A stretch of 54,125 nucleotides of DNA, taken from positions 1-54,125 of the forward strand of contig CAJNOQ010000342.1 in assembly GCA_905250885.1 (NCBI GenBank). Direction: 5' to 3'. This DNA comes from Didymodactylos carnosus. Its lineage: Eukaryota; Rotifera; Eurotatoria; Philodinida; Philodinidae. A program made the position numbers and the translations under genes. The notes under the pieces are model-generated. The model was not told where the DNA came from. It was given only the letters and a program-made list of their open reading frames with translations, and made no database searches. Positions 25,693 to 41,700 of this stretch are shown here, piece by piece (within the stretch, counting starts at the first letter, position 1; every line of letters starts with the position of its first letter).

Positions 25693-28600
25693 GCCACAGA
25701 CTTGTTCTTAAAATCTTTTTTCTTCACTTTATAAAAAGCGTATTTTGTTATTGGATGTAAACCGGCCTACTAGTGCGATAAAAGGATATGAATGTTGATT
25801 TCCTGTAATTCAGAATAGCTGTGGGCCAAAAATCTTTTTTTTAAGTTTAATTCAGTAAAAATCTCATACTACCACTGATATATTATTCGCAAAAAAAGAT
25901 CGTTAGCAAAGATGATCCAAAGTTATATTATAAACAAAAGTCATGGCGTAAACTTTTTCTGACTCATCAGGTGTATACTGCAAGATACAGAATCATACGA
26001 AACCATAGTGATTGATAAAACACTTTTCATATGCGCTTAAACTATTCAAGCTAGGTATAAGTTTCTCATAGAAATTTCTGTTTAAAATCTCAAATCTAGG
26101 CCTGAAGTTAGTTAATCTAAGTTTTTTCTCAACACTCGTATTTACTGGAGCACACATACGATAGACTTAATCAGAAAACATGCGACACCTTCTACCTTGA
26201 CCAAGATATTTATCAAACACGTGTAAGCGCAAATCTGTAACAACGATGCAATCGATTATTTTTGCCTCCATTAGTGAATAAAAGCCTTATATTCTTTTTT
26301 TAAGTCAACTGAGTAATACGAAAAAGTCAATAACACTTTTCACTCGTATTCATAGTCACTGTTTCTTTAATTTGGCACAAGCAAGAAAATTAAATAACAT
26401 AAAAAAATCATGCCTCTTAATGATGGTTAATGTATAGCTAATATACCTTTTCAACAATAAAATTGTCGTGAATAATCTGACGTTATTTTTTCATTACTTG
26501 TTCTAAATAATCTAAAAATAAATCAGGAAAATGAGCATATTTTCGATCTACAAATTAGTTAATCTTTGTAAAAGTCATGTGCTATTTATCAGTAGATAGG
26601 GTAAGATTAAATCTTAAGATGTAACTTTTAAACGACAGAATCAAAACGTAGACTTACAGAGAATGACACCAAGCGTATAAAACAGATTCTCTTGATATTT
26701 CTAATCATTGTCAAATAGTACTCCATACGTATTCCGGTCAAAACGTTAGCAAAAAATATTTGAAATAGATGTATTAAAAAAAGTGAAACTATCCGAGGAA
26801 TATTCTATTATCTTGTTCGTCCTTTCTATAAGATTTATACGATACAGTTTCTTATTGCTCTTTCTCTCAGTCTTCAATCGCTTTACACAATTAGTATCTA
26901 GTTTTTTCAACGTCTAATAACTAATAATCGATAATATCCTGTTTATTACAAAAAATTTGTTTCATTTTATACATGCACCGAGTAAAAACCAATATTTTCT
27001 CTTCAGTCTGTACTTAAAAAATAAATATTTTATTTTTAAATAAAACTTGCGTAAACGCAGAAATGTAAATATCTACAAATAAACGTTTTCAAACATCGCT
27101 GACTTTTTCAAAATTATTTATTTACACGGAAATTTTTAGAAAAAGAAGTAATGCAACACGAAAAGAAAAATTAGGTTTTTTATCATTATTTTTCTCGATA
27201 AAAAAGAATCGTTTTGCTGCAGTCGAATATTGATAACGTAATAGAAAATTTACCGCAATCGATTTAAACTATTTTACTGTTACCACAATAATGAAAATGG
27301 TTTTATCGTTTATTTTTGGTCTTAATATCTGTCAAATAAAACAAGATTTTTATGTTAGACAAGCGCTTACACAGATTTTAATTGTGATTATTTTTCACAC
27401 TCACACTATTTTCGTTCCATACAAACTGTGACATGAAAAATAAAAAATAAAAAATTCTCTTTTCTTCTTTCTACAATCGATAAAATGTTCTTCATTTTGT
27501 TTTATTATAATTGTCGTACGACGAAAAACATAAACGAGAATAAAAATATCACAAAATAGAAAAGTAATATTTCTTTTATTCTGTATTTTCTTCTAAAACC
27601 CGGATATGTATGGTGGCCGATTTTTTTGTTTTGTTTTTTCTACATAGTAGGCAATGATAGAAGAATTAAAGGTTGTTTTTAAGCTCTGAAGTTGAACATT
27701 GTATACTTATTCATCAAATAGACCATCACTTAAATATGCAATAAAAAAACTTCCAATACTCAATACATAAAAGCGGATTTAATATAAACTTGAAACAAAA
27801 ATTGCTAACATTAATACTATTAATACCCATGAATCAAGTAGAACAACATAGAATCCTTATGGAAAAAATAATAGTCATCTTTCAAGTAAACATGCAGGGA
27901 AGAATTTAAAAAAACGAGATATTCCTTTCTACTGTAAAAGAGAAACGTATCTAATCCACAAAACTTTTATTTTAAAATAAGAAAATGGTATACATTAAAT
28001 CTATTGTTCGAATATGTTCATAAATCCATAAACCATAAAAATATATGTTTTTTCGTTTTACACGCGAACACAATCGATAAAAATATAAATATTATTTTTA
28101 ATTATTACTCGTTGATCTGAGTAGAAAATCAATTATATTTGACCACCCACTGTTGTTATTATGTAATTTTATATATTTTTTTTTGTACTTGTTAATAATC
28201 CATGCACTACATTCAATATTTGTTTAGGAAAATTTAAATAGATATTGAATATAAACTAAATATCACATGTGTACATATGTTAAAATTCGAACTAATTTCT
28301 AAGTCTATTCAATTGTAGCGTCTAACATCCGGCAGCTGCGCAACATTCCAAAAACAAAAAACTCACTATATAAAAGAACAAAATTAATGTAGAATACCTT
28401 GCCCTTAGAAATAAGAAAATGACTAAGAATGAATGTATCTACTCTAAAACATATAATTCTACCACAAAATATTTTTATTCTTATAAAAGTCATCAGTAGT
28501 TGTCGAATAGATAATTATTTCCATTTCATTTCATTTCAGCGTATAATTAAAATCAATTAGATGAAATGAATGATCGGTAAGTTGTAAATTATATTGTAAT

Positions 28601-29291
28601 CCATTGCTATTAAATATTTGTGTGTTTAAATTTTTAAAAATAAATTGAAATAAAAAAACTGCTAAGATAGATGTTTATTTATTTGATATATAAAAAGAAT
28701 ATGAGAAGACGAAAGTAAGAAATAAATAACAACAAAAGAAAAAAACTATTTTAAGAAAGAATTCAAAAAGAACAACATCGTCTTAAATGCTCTGTGTTTC
28801 TCTTGTACATATTGTGTATCATTAGCACAAAACTGTTCACTTTTATTCATAGAAGATAATTTTATGTTCTCTATATTCACGAATAAAAAAAAACTGTTAA
28901 GTTAGAGAAAAGACATTAAATAGTAAAGACATAATTGATATTATGAAAAATACGCGAATTAATGCTACGCTGAAGTTTGAAAGCGCACACACTCAGGCAC
29001 AGACATATATTGTTGAGCCGACTAGCCAAGAATAACGAGAAGTGTTTGTATACTTTAGTTCAAGAGAAAAATCTATTATACAAAAATTGTTGCGTAAAAA
29101 ACACACAAAAACGGTGACTATAGACAAAAAACATTCGGAATTTTGTCTATAATAATCGATGACGATGATGATGCTGGCAAGAATAAAACAAAGATAAAAA
29201 AAAGGTCAAAACAGAGATAATGAACGAATTATTGACAGAATGAAAACAACTTTATTAGAAAAGGAAAAAAAATAACCAAAAATAAATTTTG
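25693..29291. other. Gene-free stretch downstream of atlastin
   Basis: AT-rich DNA with no supported exon; its right end is the 3' flank of atlastin. It contains one copy of a dispersed direct repeat at 26366-26467. A small exon-like segment near 28541-28575, between TTTCAG and GTAAGT, contains stops in all useful frames and was not called. Confidence 0.4.
26366..26467 (+). repeat. Dispersed repeat, copy 1
   Basis: About 100 bp beginning TTAATTTGGCACAAGCAAG recurs in the same orientation at 31771-31874, inside an atlastin intron, with only scattered differences (shared blocks include GCTAATATACCTTTTCAAC). There is no open frame. It is probably the end of a dispersed non-autonomous element. 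Confidence 0.65.
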
Positions 29292-32200
29292 TCAGTTAGC
29301 CTTTGCATGACCACCTGTTGCTTGACCCAAAACAGATTTCATTGCTGACTGTATACAACGTGAATAAACTGGTTGGAAAGCCTGCAAAAATGAAAAATAG
29401 AAATAAAACAACACTATAAAAGCAAATAAAAAGTGAGAGAATAATGCTCATAGTCAATAACTTCTCTCTCTCTCTTCCATAAGAGACGTAATAATTTATT
29501 ATGTTTGGAAGAAATAAAACTGATTGGAAAATTTTCGACATCCGTTGAAGCGAAAAAAGTTTTTCTATGTAGATAAAGAAAAGATGATTATTTAATCTGC
29601 GAAGTCAACAGCCAAAACAAGCAGCACATTTGACTATGAATAATTATTCGAGATATAGGCTGATAACAGGTAAAATAACTTACATTATTCCAAATAACAT
29701 CCGAAAAATAATCGATATATTCTCCAATTTCTGAATATTGTCCGCTATATTTTGTGTATAGCCATACGAATAATAGTACAAAACATACCCAGAATGAGAA
29801 CATAAATATAAAATTTAATCCACCTAACCATACAGCATCTAATACACCGGCAATTAAATAAGATATAACCATACATGATATAAATGTTGTTGGTGTACGA
29901 CTAAAAGCAAATACATTTTTACTATCATTATGTTTTTTATAATTTCCATATAATTCTGATATTTCATTATCTAAATCTTGTTGATATGTTTGCGATAATT
30001 GTTCACCACCTAAAATAAACAAATTATTCATATGATCAAAGATAAATATTCATCTTCGTTACAAATTTAAAATATACCCATTTTTCTTGCCACACGAAAT
30101 TTTTCTAATGATTGTCGTCGTACTTCATTGTGTAATGCTTCTAATTGACTTGGATGAATATATGGACGATCACCACCACAATGCTAGAGAATTTAAAAGA
30201 ATATGTTTAAAAGGTTATGATGTTGTTCTTGTCTTTATTGGTACCTGTTCCATTGCACGAATATAAAATTCTTTGGAAACAGCTTTAGCAGCCAAATTAT
30301 TTGCTTCTGCAGTTGCCTTAAACAAGTAAATTATATTACCTAAAAGGTTACTATAAACGTTCTAAATAATAATAACACACAGAATAGGCTGAAACTATTA
30401 TTGAAGAATAAAAAAATTTTCTTCTGTTAAATTATCCTTCTTAAAAGTAATAAAAATAATTCTACATGAAAAAATTCATACTTAAAATCTAACAATAATA
30501 GAAGTAAATATAAACAATTTTATCACAATCATATTATTCACAAATAAGAGCTTACAACTCGTTGTCTGTTATTTCGCACCTTGAAAAACATGTTCACTTT
30601 ACATAAAGATAAACATTCTTTTTCAATCGAAGGAAATATTGTTTAACATTATTTCACTGTTTGAAATCAATATTTCCAATAAGGACAATCATAACAGGAA
30701 AGCATAGCCTCTTTAGGGGGGAAAGGAGTTCAGATATTTAGATTTTTCTCAACTTTGTTAGTTTATAAAGGATATCTTAAAATATATATCCTGAACTTTT
30801 TAGATCTCAGGAACATTGTCTGAACAAGTTATTGAAATTTTAAAAAATTTTCGGGTTATTTTGGCCTATTTTTTAAGAATTGAATAAAATTTCTAAATTT
30901 TAATTTTTGGAATTCATTTTTGATGTCATTCAATAGAGCAGATTGCGATGTATATGTGCAAAACGTTTCATTGTTATCGAATAGGATTTGACAATGAAAT
31001 TTTAAAATCACTTGGACAATGGGTTTTTAGTACAAAAAGTAGGGTTTTTTAAGGTTTTATATGCACTTTCTCGTCAAGAAAACATTTTTGAACAAAAATG
31101 TAGGAACGAAAATTGCTCAGAATCTTGTTTTGTATAAGGAAACAGTGTTGATAATGTACAACTTCTAAAGGTAAATTTTTAAAGTTTAAAATACGAAACT
31201 TAGACAGAGCTACGATACCTGACCAAACTTAGTCCTAAAAATTATTTTTTTACCAAGTGAGACGAAAGCCTTGAATCAAATTTCACTTCAGAAAAGCATT
31301 TTTGAGGAAAAGTATAGGAGCAAAAGTTGTTCAGGATCAAATTCTACACGTGACAAGGATGGGGATTGTCGAAATTTCTAAAACTCGATTTTTAAATTAA
31401 ATTTTACAGAAATTAAAATAAAAACCTTGTTCAAGACGTTGATAAAACATTTTTCGTACCAAAAAGGAATTGAGCGAGTGAAACTTAAAAATTTTTCCGT
31501 CAAACTTGACCCGACAACGATGAAAATTGTTTTTGTATATATATCTTGTATATATATCTTGACGTTCTCTATCAAATGACAATGGACTTAGGATTTTGTG
31601 TCGAAAAATGAAAATTTTAAAAATGAAGCAAAAGCGCGAGTGAGACTAAACGTGAAAAATGTTTTTCTCAAAAACTACCAGCTCGGTAACCGAAGAAGTT
31701 TCGAGATATATATTTCAAAGTGTCCTCTACAAACTTCGGGAAAATATCCGAGTAGGTAGACCTCTCCTCCCTTAATTTAGCACAAGCAAGAAAATTAAAA
31801 AACATAAAAAATCATGCCTTTTAACGATGAATAATATATGGCTAATATACCTTTTCAACAATAAAATTTTCATGATATGAAAGCAAACTCTGATGTTGAT
31901 AGTTATTTGTATATGCTAAAATATTCTCAAATGTATTGTCATTTCCTAATAAAAATTAGACGTAACAGACCAAGAATGCTGCTGTGATTACTCGTTCCAG
32001 TTTGAGTCTGAGTAAGTGGAATATATTCATCAGCTACCAAATTAAGATAGAAATTATCACGATTGGAATGCATTGTAAGAAATAAAAGCTTAAACTAATA
32101 TTTTTACTTATGAAAAAAAAGATCGATATTCGAAAAACTAAAAAAAACATTTGTTTTAGTGTTAAAATTTTTTTATTGAAACTATTTATGGTGGCGCCAT

Positions 32201-33933
32201 TTAGCTAAGTATTATATATATCACTGACAAAAATTTTACTTATAAGTCGAATAATTTACTTATTTAATATGGTGAAAAAAACTTTGTTCATTAGTTTGCT
32301 TGACATTAACTCATATAGGGTATCAAGATGATGAAGTAATTAAAAATCAGTACATCTAACGATCTCTTTTAAATATCAAAGTCTATCAAAAGTTAATCTA
32401 TTATTTTTTCGTTATAATTATATCAGTAACTCTGCGGAAGTTCAATTAAGTCCCCAAAATATTTTGAATTTCAAGTACATGTTATTTAACTGAAAAGACA
32501 AATCTTTTTATCACATACTTCTAGCATGGCTTTAGGTGAGGGTAAATCGCCCGATGCAAAAATGGCACAATAAGTCTAGAAAAGAAATGATAAAAAAATA
32601 TTATAAAAAATAAAAATAATGAAAATAATTCTTACTCGAAAATATTCAAATAATTGTGTGGAAGTTATTTGTTCTCCATTTATTTCTTTAACAAAATTGA
32701 CATTGTCAGATCGAAATAGATCTGGTACAAATTTGTCTAATTGATCTTTAAAATCTTGTTCAATATCTAAATACGTCCGTAAAACATGCTTTTTATTATT
32801 ATTAAAAAATACAAAAAAACAGTACCTTCTAATTTTCCATCAAAATCTCGTCTATTTGTTACTTTTAACCCTGGATGTGGCATAAGAAAACAATTTACTT
32901 TTCTAAAACACTGTCTCAGACGTGATCGAACTAATTCTAAATCGTGATGTTGATTTGGACGAATCTAAGTACAAACAAATATCTAATTAAGATTAAGGAG
33001 AGAAAAAAAGAGGATAAAGTTAACTTAAACATACAATTAATCTTTCCGATAAAACTGTTTCTCCGCCGGCAAAACCATAAGGTGTTTCATATTCAAATTG
33101 CCAATCGCGTATTAAAAATGTTAATTGCTAAAAACAGAGCATACAACAATTAAGAAATTAATTCATTCAATTGAATTTAACAAGTACAAAACATACTTGA
33201 AATGGTGATGTTTGATACGCATCAATGGCTAATACTCCATATTCAGCAAAAAATGATAAATGTTGTAAATTGTCTTCTTGTAAATTATGCATAATATTAT
33301 AGACAGTAACACTACTAACTAGTAATGTCAATGCAAATATAAATGCATTGACAAATACTGTTGAATTCGAATCAAACGTCCCTTGCGTATCCATTAATAG
33401 TACGGCAACCTAGATAAGAATAACAAAATAAGTTTGTCTACTTTTTGTACAATCTTCTTTTATAAACGATCATACCTCTTCACCATCAGGCATTGACATT
33501 AAAAATGGTTCACTCCACATTATCATTCCTGTTGTATGTCTTGCTGCTCCACCTCGCCAATCAAATCCTCTCAATGGTTCATTTTCTTTACCCATCCAGT
33601 CTTTTGCATCCTAAATAAGTACAATCTGGTCAACTAGAGTGGCAAACGAAACACTTTTTTTAACTTACTTTTGCTCGTAAGTAACGTAAGAAAAAATCAA
33701 GTAAAAACGATTTGCCTTTTCGAAAATCGCCAGCTATCGATACAAGTGCTACCTGAAAATGTCAACAATAAGAAAAAAAGCAGTGTCTATTATCGAACAA
33801 GAGACAAGGTTTTATGACATACCTTTTTTTCTCGTGCTTTGTGATGATACAAAATCTCTTTTAACTTTTTTTCATCGAGTATAAATTTATGATCCTCGGT
33901 AATTGACACAATTTGAACGGGCCCAGGCTCCAT
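29292..33933 (-). CDS. ATL: Atlastin, ER membrane-fusion dynamin-like GTPase
   Basis: Atlastin tethers and fuses ER tubules by GTP-driven dimerisation. Predicted 518 residues in 12 exons, minus strand: 33823-33933, 33669-33752, 33476-33610, 33197-33409, 33035-33127, 32826-32964, 32636-32766, 32519-32575, 30245-30316, 30078-30183, 29684-30009, 29292-29381. The P-loop GDFRKGKS lies at about 45-52, switch I has RHTTG, G3 is DTQG near 117 and G4 is RDW near 188. The three-helix middle domain includes [10 protein letters not shown] and KHNDSKNVF, followed by two closely spaced membrane segments (about 405-455), [12 protein letters not shown], and a short amphipathic tail ending TGGHAKAN. Human atlastin-1 has 558 residues; the difference is mostly a shorter N-terminus, so an upstream coding exon is possible. 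An acceptor-like TTTTAG ends 8 nt before the chosen ATG. Intron 8 is unusually long (2.2 kb) and repeat-filled. Confidence 0.93.
30716..31770. repeat. Probable transposable-element remnant in atlastin intron 8
   Basis: This roughly 1-kb segment begins TTAGGGGGGAAAGGAG and ends with the inverted-like CTCTCCTCCCTTAA, which look like degenerate terminal inverted repeats. It differs in texture from the flanking intron and abuts a dispersed repeat copy on its right. No transposase frame is readable. The borders are approximate. Confidence 0.4.
31771..31874 (+). repeat. Dispersed repeat, copy 2
   Basis: Second copy of the 100-bp repeat found at 26366-26467, same orientation, lying in atlastin intron 8 directly after the candidate element at 30716-31770. 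It is slightly more AT-rich than copy 1. Confidence 0.6.
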
Positions 33934-35010
33934 ATAAAAATCTAAAAGGTAAACAATATTATTAAATTACAACGACCTATAAATTCAACCAAATAATGCA
34001 AAGATGTTGTAGTAAAAATATCAGCTTAATAATATTGAACCGTTCAAGAGTTCAGGGTGGGATGGTGTGCCAAATGAAATGGTACATTTTCTTACGAAGT
34101 ACAAAGAATGTTAAACAAGATATATAACAACTTTTGAACTTCTTCTCCGTTGCTTCTTGTCACTGATGTCAAGTTGAAAATACATACCTGAACAGTTTTG
34201 GAGCTCAAAGTTCCAAAATTTTCTTCATACTAGGAGCGAATATATCAAAATTTTCATGAGAAGTTTCTGTATTGTGATCTCAGTTAACGAACAAAAAAAA
34301 TTTTCGAAAATGTGTAACCTCGTATTTAAACACTTGTTTGGAACGCCGATAAGACAAAATTTGCACTCGTCGTCTATTTAATTTCTCATATAAAGTAAAT
34401 CTTGCAACCTACTACCTCCTGTCGGAATGGTTAAGTCAAGATAGTAATCGAAGGTACATACCAACAATTGAAGTTACTCTGAAAATCTGATATTGCTAAC
34501 AGCATGCGAATTACGGACAATGAAATAGGTCATTATCTACAAACTTAAAAATAAAGGTGCGCACATCTGTATCGTTGCACGTTTTTATTTTCTTTCTTTC
34601 TTTCTTTCTTTTTTTCGTTCTCCCCATTGCCTTTTATCCATTTTTTGTCCATCCACATAAATTCATAGAAACTATAAAGAAACTGAAATATTTACGCACT
34701 AAAGTTATTAACATAATGGATAAGGAAGAGTCACTGCCTAGCAACATAGCGAACGAAGATGAAAGAAACTACGCTAACAATCAATATTCACCATTCCTTA
34801 AATGAACTCTAATTCACAATAGGAAAATCGGCTAAAGTTTTAAAAACTGAGATAAAACAACAGTGTAATCTTTTACATTTTTACATGTAAATAGTTTCAT
34901 TATGATTAGGGCTTATATTTATTTTCTACGATTAGACTCTTTGTGATCTTCTATTTCAGCGACAGTACTGCTACAATATTCTAAGAACATGCATATTTTA
35001 GATAAATAAG
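33934..35010. other. Shared upstream region between atlastin and ANKRD42
   Basis: A head-to-head intergenic region of about 1.1 kb that must contain the start regions of both genes. A TTTC microsatellite lies at about 34589-34612. The frame 34557-34805 starts on a non-ATG codon and shows no domain, so I do not call it. A stretch near 34050-34130 weakly resembles a retrotransposon reverse-transcriptase segment and may be an old relic. Confidence 0.4.
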
Positions 35011-37610
<2,600 letters not shown>

Positions 37611-38798
37611 TGTAACCTATTATTTTATTGTTACTAATTTTATATAATATTTTCTGTTACATTATCACATTACGCTACTGCGTTCAATTGTTTTTTATGT
37701 ACTTTCTAGTGGTCTTTTTTCCAGTAAATGTTCATTAACGTTGTTGGGTCTGCGTCATATATTATTAATACTACTTTTTTGAGTAACTCGTACGATAAAA
37801 TGCCCATATCCAGGGCCGTCATATGCAGATCCATCTCATCGATTTTCGATTGCTTTTTTCCCTCGTTGTTCAAAATACTATTGTTGTCTGACTGACTATT
37901 ATTAGAATAAAAAATTTTCTTTCATCTTCTTGATTCGGAAGAATTGTTGTTCTTCATATGCAATCTTTTGTTGTTGCCAATTAATTAAAAAGAAACGAAA
38001 AAACGTGTCAACCATTCTTTTTTATACTACCTTTGAACATAGATCTTTAAATTGATTTAAGACATGCAATCGAGTTATCCATGATGAAAAGAAGTAGGTC
38101 AATAGGGAAGAAATATCAGCAAAGTTCGAGCATCTTCTTGAAATTGATTTCAAAGTAGTAATGACACACTTCCAAGTAGTTGATACAACCAATGCGATAT
38201 GAAATTAAATATATATTGAAAATGAATTGAAATTTTTCTTCTATATTTTGTTTTTTAATCAATATATTTTGCTCGTTTAGACTGATAACGTCGTGTTGGG
38301 TAGACTGTTTTTCAAAGCTAAAATAGATAATAAAGTTGGAAATGAATCAAATGCACACCACCTTTTTTCGTTTTTTGTTTGACAAAACTTTTGTAAAAGT
38401 TTTATAAAGACATTTAATATTGTGTGTACATGCGCTCGTTTGTTCAGTAGAACAAGTTGATAAATGATGAAATTCAGAGGAAACAAAAGTTTTAATACAT
38501 ATTTTTAATTAAACAATCTACTATGCTTTACTATGTTCAATATATTGAACATTAAAAGAAGTCCTTGAGTTAGTTTTTTCAACTCTTAAACAAAACAAAA
38601 TATTACGTATGTATTAAAATGACTCATACATAGAAGAAGTTTTAAACAAAGAAGAAAACTATATCACTCGGTTAATAATAAAGAAATAACAAAAACAAAA
38701 TAGATCTATCGCATACAAAGATACAAAACGAACTCCTATCACACAATTTTTTCTCATAATTCTAAAAATTGCCAAAATAATACTGTCCGCACACTTGT
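37611..38798. other. Convergent 3' intergenic region between ANKRD42 and POLRMT
   Basis: AT-rich DNA between two stop codons that face each other. It should contain both 3' UTRs; an AATAAA lies near 37905 on the plus strand. No exon-like frame or repeat was found. Confidence 0.45.
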
Positions 38799-41700
38799 TT
38801 AGCTGAAAAAATAAGTTGAATCTAAAACACTTTCTAATTTAAATATGCCACGTTCAGGTACACGATGAATGGTATCATTTATTAATTTCATTGTTTTAGT
38901 TTGAGTTTCATCGGCTTTGCTAAACTCACTATAACAAAACGAAACGAAATGTCAGCAGTTGAACAAATTTGACTGAATGTAAGATAATTGCTTTTGTTAA
39001 TTTGTGTCATTCCACTTACTTTTAACTTTTAACTGAGCAAAATTAAACAAATACGATATCAGACAAATGTGCAGAGATAAAAAGTATTACACAAATGAAC
39101 TCAAAGAATAAATTTAGTTTAACTAACATACGATGCAAAAGTCTTGGAAAAAATATCGAATCTTAGTTCTCAACAATGGACGTAGGATGGGCTTGAATTA
39201 TTTTTTATGTTCGCAAGAACAAAGTCTGGAGAAAAAATCTTTCATAGCAAACAATTTTTTGCTGGATCAATTTGTGTTTCTCGAGAACATTTTTTCGATT
39301 TGACACTAAACAAGTTCCGCAACACTAGAAAAGTTAATTTTACGAATAATACAATTCCTAAACCTATGAGTCATAAATGAAATATACTATTGGATAGATC
39401 ATAAAAAAGCTCTATCCAAAGAATGTCTTTTGAAATTTTTTTCCATTTATTTTTTGATGCTTTTGTAAACAAACTAACTTTCTCCGTTTTGAACTTTTTA
39501 CTAAACCGATATTCCAGTCGGTGGGGCATTTTGAAAAATTGAATTTTCCCATCAAAAACGTAACGAAAACTAAGTTTTAAATACATTGTTCGGTAGAGCT
39601 TGCAAACTAAGGTCTATTTGCGGCTATGTTTAGTTCAAACTCCAAAACACGCGACGGAAAGTATTGAAAAAACAGGCTGTAAAGATGTTTTCAGTATTGT
39701 TTCATATTTGAATTTTATCTCAACAAAACGAATCTCAAGTCTAAACTTTTGTAGCCTGTTTCGTTCTGCAAACAAAATAAAATAAAATAATTTCACAAAT
39801 AAGATTCGACATTTTTTCCAGTTCTTTTGCATCCTATGTCAAAAATCTAAGCATACCTTGATTTAAATCCAAATTTATTAGTAAAATCTTGTGATAAATT
39901 TTCTAGTAATGGTTCCTTATGTAGTGCAACAAACTGTTCACGACAAATCTATTTATAAATAAAAAAATATGATAAAAACTGAAATATGTTCCAATATTGA
40001 CATAAATCTATTTACCTTGCTTAAAATGTCTACATCACATGGATGTGTCCAAAAACTGTCATGAACAGATACAAATGTAATACCATTTCTAAAATAACAA
40101 AAAATATTAAAATAAACTAATAAATCATTCAAAAAATGATGTATTACTTTGCACAATTAAGTGCTGTCATCATCATATGCGTTGAATCTAATGAGTGAAC
40201 ATAATTGGGTGGAAATGCATTTTTTTGTTTTATATTATTTGGTCGTCTAAAAATCAAACAAAAAGAAAACGATTTAGTTTTGTGTTATTAACAGTGAAAA
40301 ACAGTTACGTACGAATTCATATTAAAATAATCCATCAATTCGTGTCCAGACTCCTAAAAAAAACATATAACAAAATTAGAATATCCAAATTTTTTTATAT
40401 TTATTTTCAAAATAAACTGTTACTTTTATTTTTATTTCTTTATAGTACGGTTGAACGACCGGTAAACCAAGAGGTGTGTTCCATTCAACAGCAGTTCCAC
40501 GCACTCTTGATATTAAACTAGCACAATCTTTAAACCAATCCTGTTTGAATTTAAAAAAAAAAATTAAAAAAAAATACAATTACTCAAATTTTAAAAGAAA
40601 CATACTTGAATTTTTTTTGTTTCGCGAAATAATTCTCTTAAACATAAAAATGTTTTCTTTGCCAAATAGGTACTAGCTTCACTGACATGAATTTTTGGAA
40701 AATCTTCAATATCACGTAATTGTCGACCAATTTGTTGTCGAGCACCATACATTGTTACACCGTAATTTGTGGTCATAATTGTTTGTTTTATTACCTAAAA
40801 GTAATATAAAAAAATAATATAGAAAAAAACAAAAAAAAAAGAAAAACAGAATTTTAGAATAGTGATTTACTTTTCGTTTAATAAAACCTTTTAAAATTTT
40901 AGCCATTTCAATATTTAATTCTTCATCTTTTTGACGTTCTAATTCAACCTATAAATACGTAATAGATATTTTTTTAAAATAATCTCTATTCAATAAAAAT
41001 AAAATATATACCATTTCAACAACATCGCTATAAACATCTTTTGGCAAATCTGATGGTTTTAAATTTACCGATGCCGCACCAACATCATCTAAACCCATGG
41101 CTGCATAATGTTGAAGTACATTACATGTACCATCCTTGAAACAGATGATTATATTTACTTAATTGTATATAATAATTCATAAAAATTATTTACTTGATGA
41201 ACAGGAAAATATGATAGATATTTGGTCGAGTCAGGAGATCTTATTGCATTGGCAATTTCCATACAACAAGCCAATGTTTGCCATGGTTCTTCTGATTTTG
41301 ACCACCATAGGCGACCCTAAATAATAGAAAAATAAATTTAGTTTTCATACAATTTTACTTATACGCATCTTACAGTCAATGGTTTATCAGCAGAATCTAA
41401 GATGTCGTCCATAATTTCATTGGCATACTGTTCTCTTTCATTAATCGATTGACGTTTTTTCAAATCGGTCAAATTAATTAAATGTATTTTTAATCGTCTT
41501 AATCCATTTGCACCCAATGGTTTTCCTTCAGCAAATAATATAAGTCCTCGAGCGATATCACTACCTAAAAGTATAGGTCAGTTCATTACATCGAGTGCAA
41601 CTTAACACACACACACACACAAACCTAAATGATTGAAATGGGGGGGAACGGGATAAACACGACCACGAAAATCTAGATTATGTGGAAACCAAAATATTTC

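Noticed and set aside
34050..34200. Possible reverse-transcriptase relic between atlastin and ANKRD42 (GWDGVPNEMVHFLTKYK)
   Set aside because: Only one short motif-like stretch, with stops on both sides and no further RT blocks; too weak to call.
34557..34805. 82-codon plus-strand frame with a hydrophobic start resembling a signal peptide
   Set aside because: It starts on GTG, and the hydrophobic part is a TTTC microsatellite translation.
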